Source: Vulcanimicrobiota bacterium (GTDB lineage: Bacteria > Vulcanimicrobiota > Vulcanimicrobiia > Vulcanimicrobiales > Vulcanimicrobiaceae). From it: DNA of 6,949 nucleotides. The position numbers and the translations under genes are program-made. Positions 6,701 through 6,949 of this stretch are shown one piece after another. The DNA is taken from NCBI GenBank assembly GCA_030038335.1, contig JASHPC010000117.1:1-6949 (forward strand). The letters run 5' to 3'. Every line of letters begins with the position of its first letter. Position 1 is the first letter of the stretch. The notes beneath the pieces were generated by a model. The model saw only the letters and a list, made by a program, of their open reading frames with translations, did not search any database and was not told the DNA's origin.

Positions 6701-6949
6701 TCGAGATCTGCGCCGTTCTGCTCGTCGATATAGCGAAGCGCCTGATCGTTACCCGAGATACCGACGTAGTACGAGAAGTTGCGGTCGGGCGTCGATCCGC
6801 CAGCTTCCAACTTTAGCGCGTGATAAAACGCTTCGGTTGCTATGCCAGCATCTAGGGTCGCATATCCGGGATACGTTCCGGTTTTGATAACCTCGTTGAT
6901 GAATCCCGACGTGCCTGCCGACGAGTTGTTCGCCGGTCCGCCGCCAGTG
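3796..6949 (-). CDS. TonB-dependent-receptor-like outer-membrane beta-barrel protein, partial (N-terminus off window)
   Basis: A single leftward frame of 1050 codons is open to the right edge, so the signal peptide, any N-terminal carboxypeptidase-like domain, TonB box and most of the plug are missing from view. The first visible residues contain SSAGTSGFINEVIKTGTY, like the end of a plug domain (G..G.IN..TKTGT), and then NFSYYVGISG begins barrel strands. Many alternating strands with long Gly/Ser/Thr/Asn/Pro-rich loops follow. Typical barrel phrases are SFTDEFRPNDRLVVDGGIRYDNYTYD, YTLNPNTVLRLSAGRFTEPP and, near the end, LGITYDVSPRLRLALTATNIF. The final strand NIYLEAQIHL alternates hydrophobic residues like an outer-membrane signal but ends in Leu rather than the usual Phe. 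Eighteen Cys fall in nine close pairs. The large size suits receptors for oligosaccharides, siderophores or peptides, but the substrate is unknown and no TonB, ExbBD or binding-lipoprotein gene is present. The gene looks less GC-rich than the left operon. It ends convergently to the MATE gene with its own terminator. Confidence 0.88.
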   Translation of the reverse strand, partial: TGGGPANNSSAGTSGFINEVIKTGTYPGYATLDAGIATEAFYHALKLEAGGSTPDRNFSYYVGISGNDQALRYIDEQNGADLETPGQAYAGYGYAGLFGGFTGAGTGVVGFDTDGYGDRSVCTLGTLNPMTPSPADLFNGSGAAGCWNFYPGSYGQVDYVSDREDVVNLHFGIPRADGQKDDIQLLWSGSAMSTEGAGSVADAGGYGDYTLDETASGYVAPTCAPSAIAPQGICSGNYPSWVDAYVYNLPFGTAVAGQTPEWYYQPNSPTDRPADSELPENLDEYMENDMEAVKLQWTHPFSSNAFMRVFVYSMYSDWLMSGFDTTWGGYVTCLGPCGSIDAANYDLPTHTGGGQIDFADQINDQNLIQLTGNYVSATTTRWNNTGFIDAYAGAFSPTGTPGSPVGYIAKVGGKYECFTPAGYTDPTTGTVYAAGTQVPCGLTGAYEDSSEAYISGADGTAPCPSAACSANAYWGTLWNGNSDGEDNTVSPKFYFLSFTDEFRPNDRLVVDGGIRYDNYTYDLANSDTPWTNFYAGIVSQDLCVNSVGTVYSAPLPPGQAPPAPPIYTLTCPAGYSHPPFTASSPGSYTIDDYSARGSLTYTLNPNTVLRLSAGRFTEPPLSASVQYLALSGNSESTWAATLPLGFDSPFHPIPSMSSDQYDFSWEQRIPNTDMSFKISPFYSYINGYQEQSFIGLGFVTQAPVGAFRSYGVESALSIGDFASNGFAAQVSLTYTNARVQYQTYFGANQIVSTNSAISAFNALTKAGGGSPCYASQDQAGYAPNNPTIGGACGSANATNGGTNDVVNPYYNMAEQPLLDPSGWYEPADTGLSPTSNPTTSYFDSPWVGDVILNWRKNKLAISPSVQFIEGSPYGGPMDIVGLDPRTCGETQGETGVPDGVAGNCDWTTIVAPAASSAAGVLYIPNPQTGTFATPGEYRDPNLITGNLGITYDVSPRLRLALTATNIFHTCFGGSKEPWTTAYPPGADVCGYFTNAGYVSNFYNGSSPSDVAANGNTPYAWQLNSYGPGTGSDTTAIPMPFNIYLEAQIHL

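Noticed and set aside
6808..6810. TTG at 6810 as the start of the receptor gene
   Set aside because: The frame stays open to the window edge and the 46 upstream codons encode plug-like sequence, so the true start lies outside the window.
1..6949. CRISPR arrays, tRNA/rRNA genes, insertion-sequence ends, riboswitch leaders
   Set aside because: I saw no regularly spaced repeats, no tRNA-like cloverleaf, no transposase, and no long 5' leader that could hold a riboswitch. The only non-coding stretches are 40 and about 110 bases long.

Overview
The window reads as ordinary chromosome from a GC-rich, probably diderm bacterium. It holds a three-gene leftward housekeeping operon, a rightward regulator/efflux pair, and a large leftward outer-membrane receptor gene cut by the right edge. 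WhiA, a protein typical of Terrabacteria such as Actinobacteria, Firmicutes and Chloroflexi, sits beside a TonB-dependent-receptor-type protein that requires an outer membrane. This combination points to a diderm Terrabacteria-type lineage; Candidatus Eremiobacterota (WPS-2) or a relative is my best guess. That placement is inference and not proven by the window.

Layout. Positions 1-1750 are read leftward: rqcP (S4-domain RNA-binding protein), whiA (overlapping rqcP by 4 bases) and gap (type I glyceraldehyde-3-phosphate dehydrogenase, 9 bases after whiA, C-terminus beyond the left edge). Only 40 bases (1751-1790) separate rqcP from a rightward PadR-type regulator gene. That gap holds a near-consensus promoter, TTGACC-18 bp-TATAAT, with the palindrome CGATATATCG in its spacer. 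Because TATAAT ends 9 bases before the only possible padR start, the padR message should be leaderless or nearly so.

padR is followed after 7 bases by a MATE-family multidrug/Na+(H+) antiporter gene, a common regulator-plus-pump arrangement. Between the MATE gene and the convergent receptor gene (3685-3795) lie a short palindromic repeat of the GTCATCCCGAGCG...GAGTCGAGGGA type and a perfect 13-bp hairpin terminator, which is best formed for the leftward receptor transcript.

From 3796 to the right edge runs one leftward reading frame of 1050 codons. It is a TonB-dependent-receptor-like beta-barrel protein with nine closely spaced cysteine pairs, probably in external loops. Its substrate cannot be read from the sequence, and its N-terminus is outside the window. 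The receptor gene looks visibly less GC-rich than the operon on the left.

No RNA gene, insertion sequence or CRISPR array is visible, and no gene-free stretch exceeds about 110 bases. I did not find a clearly new multi-gene system. The most interesting points are the rqcP-whiA-gap linkage in an apparent diderm, the leaderless padR promoter with its built-in operator, and the cysteine-paired receptor.
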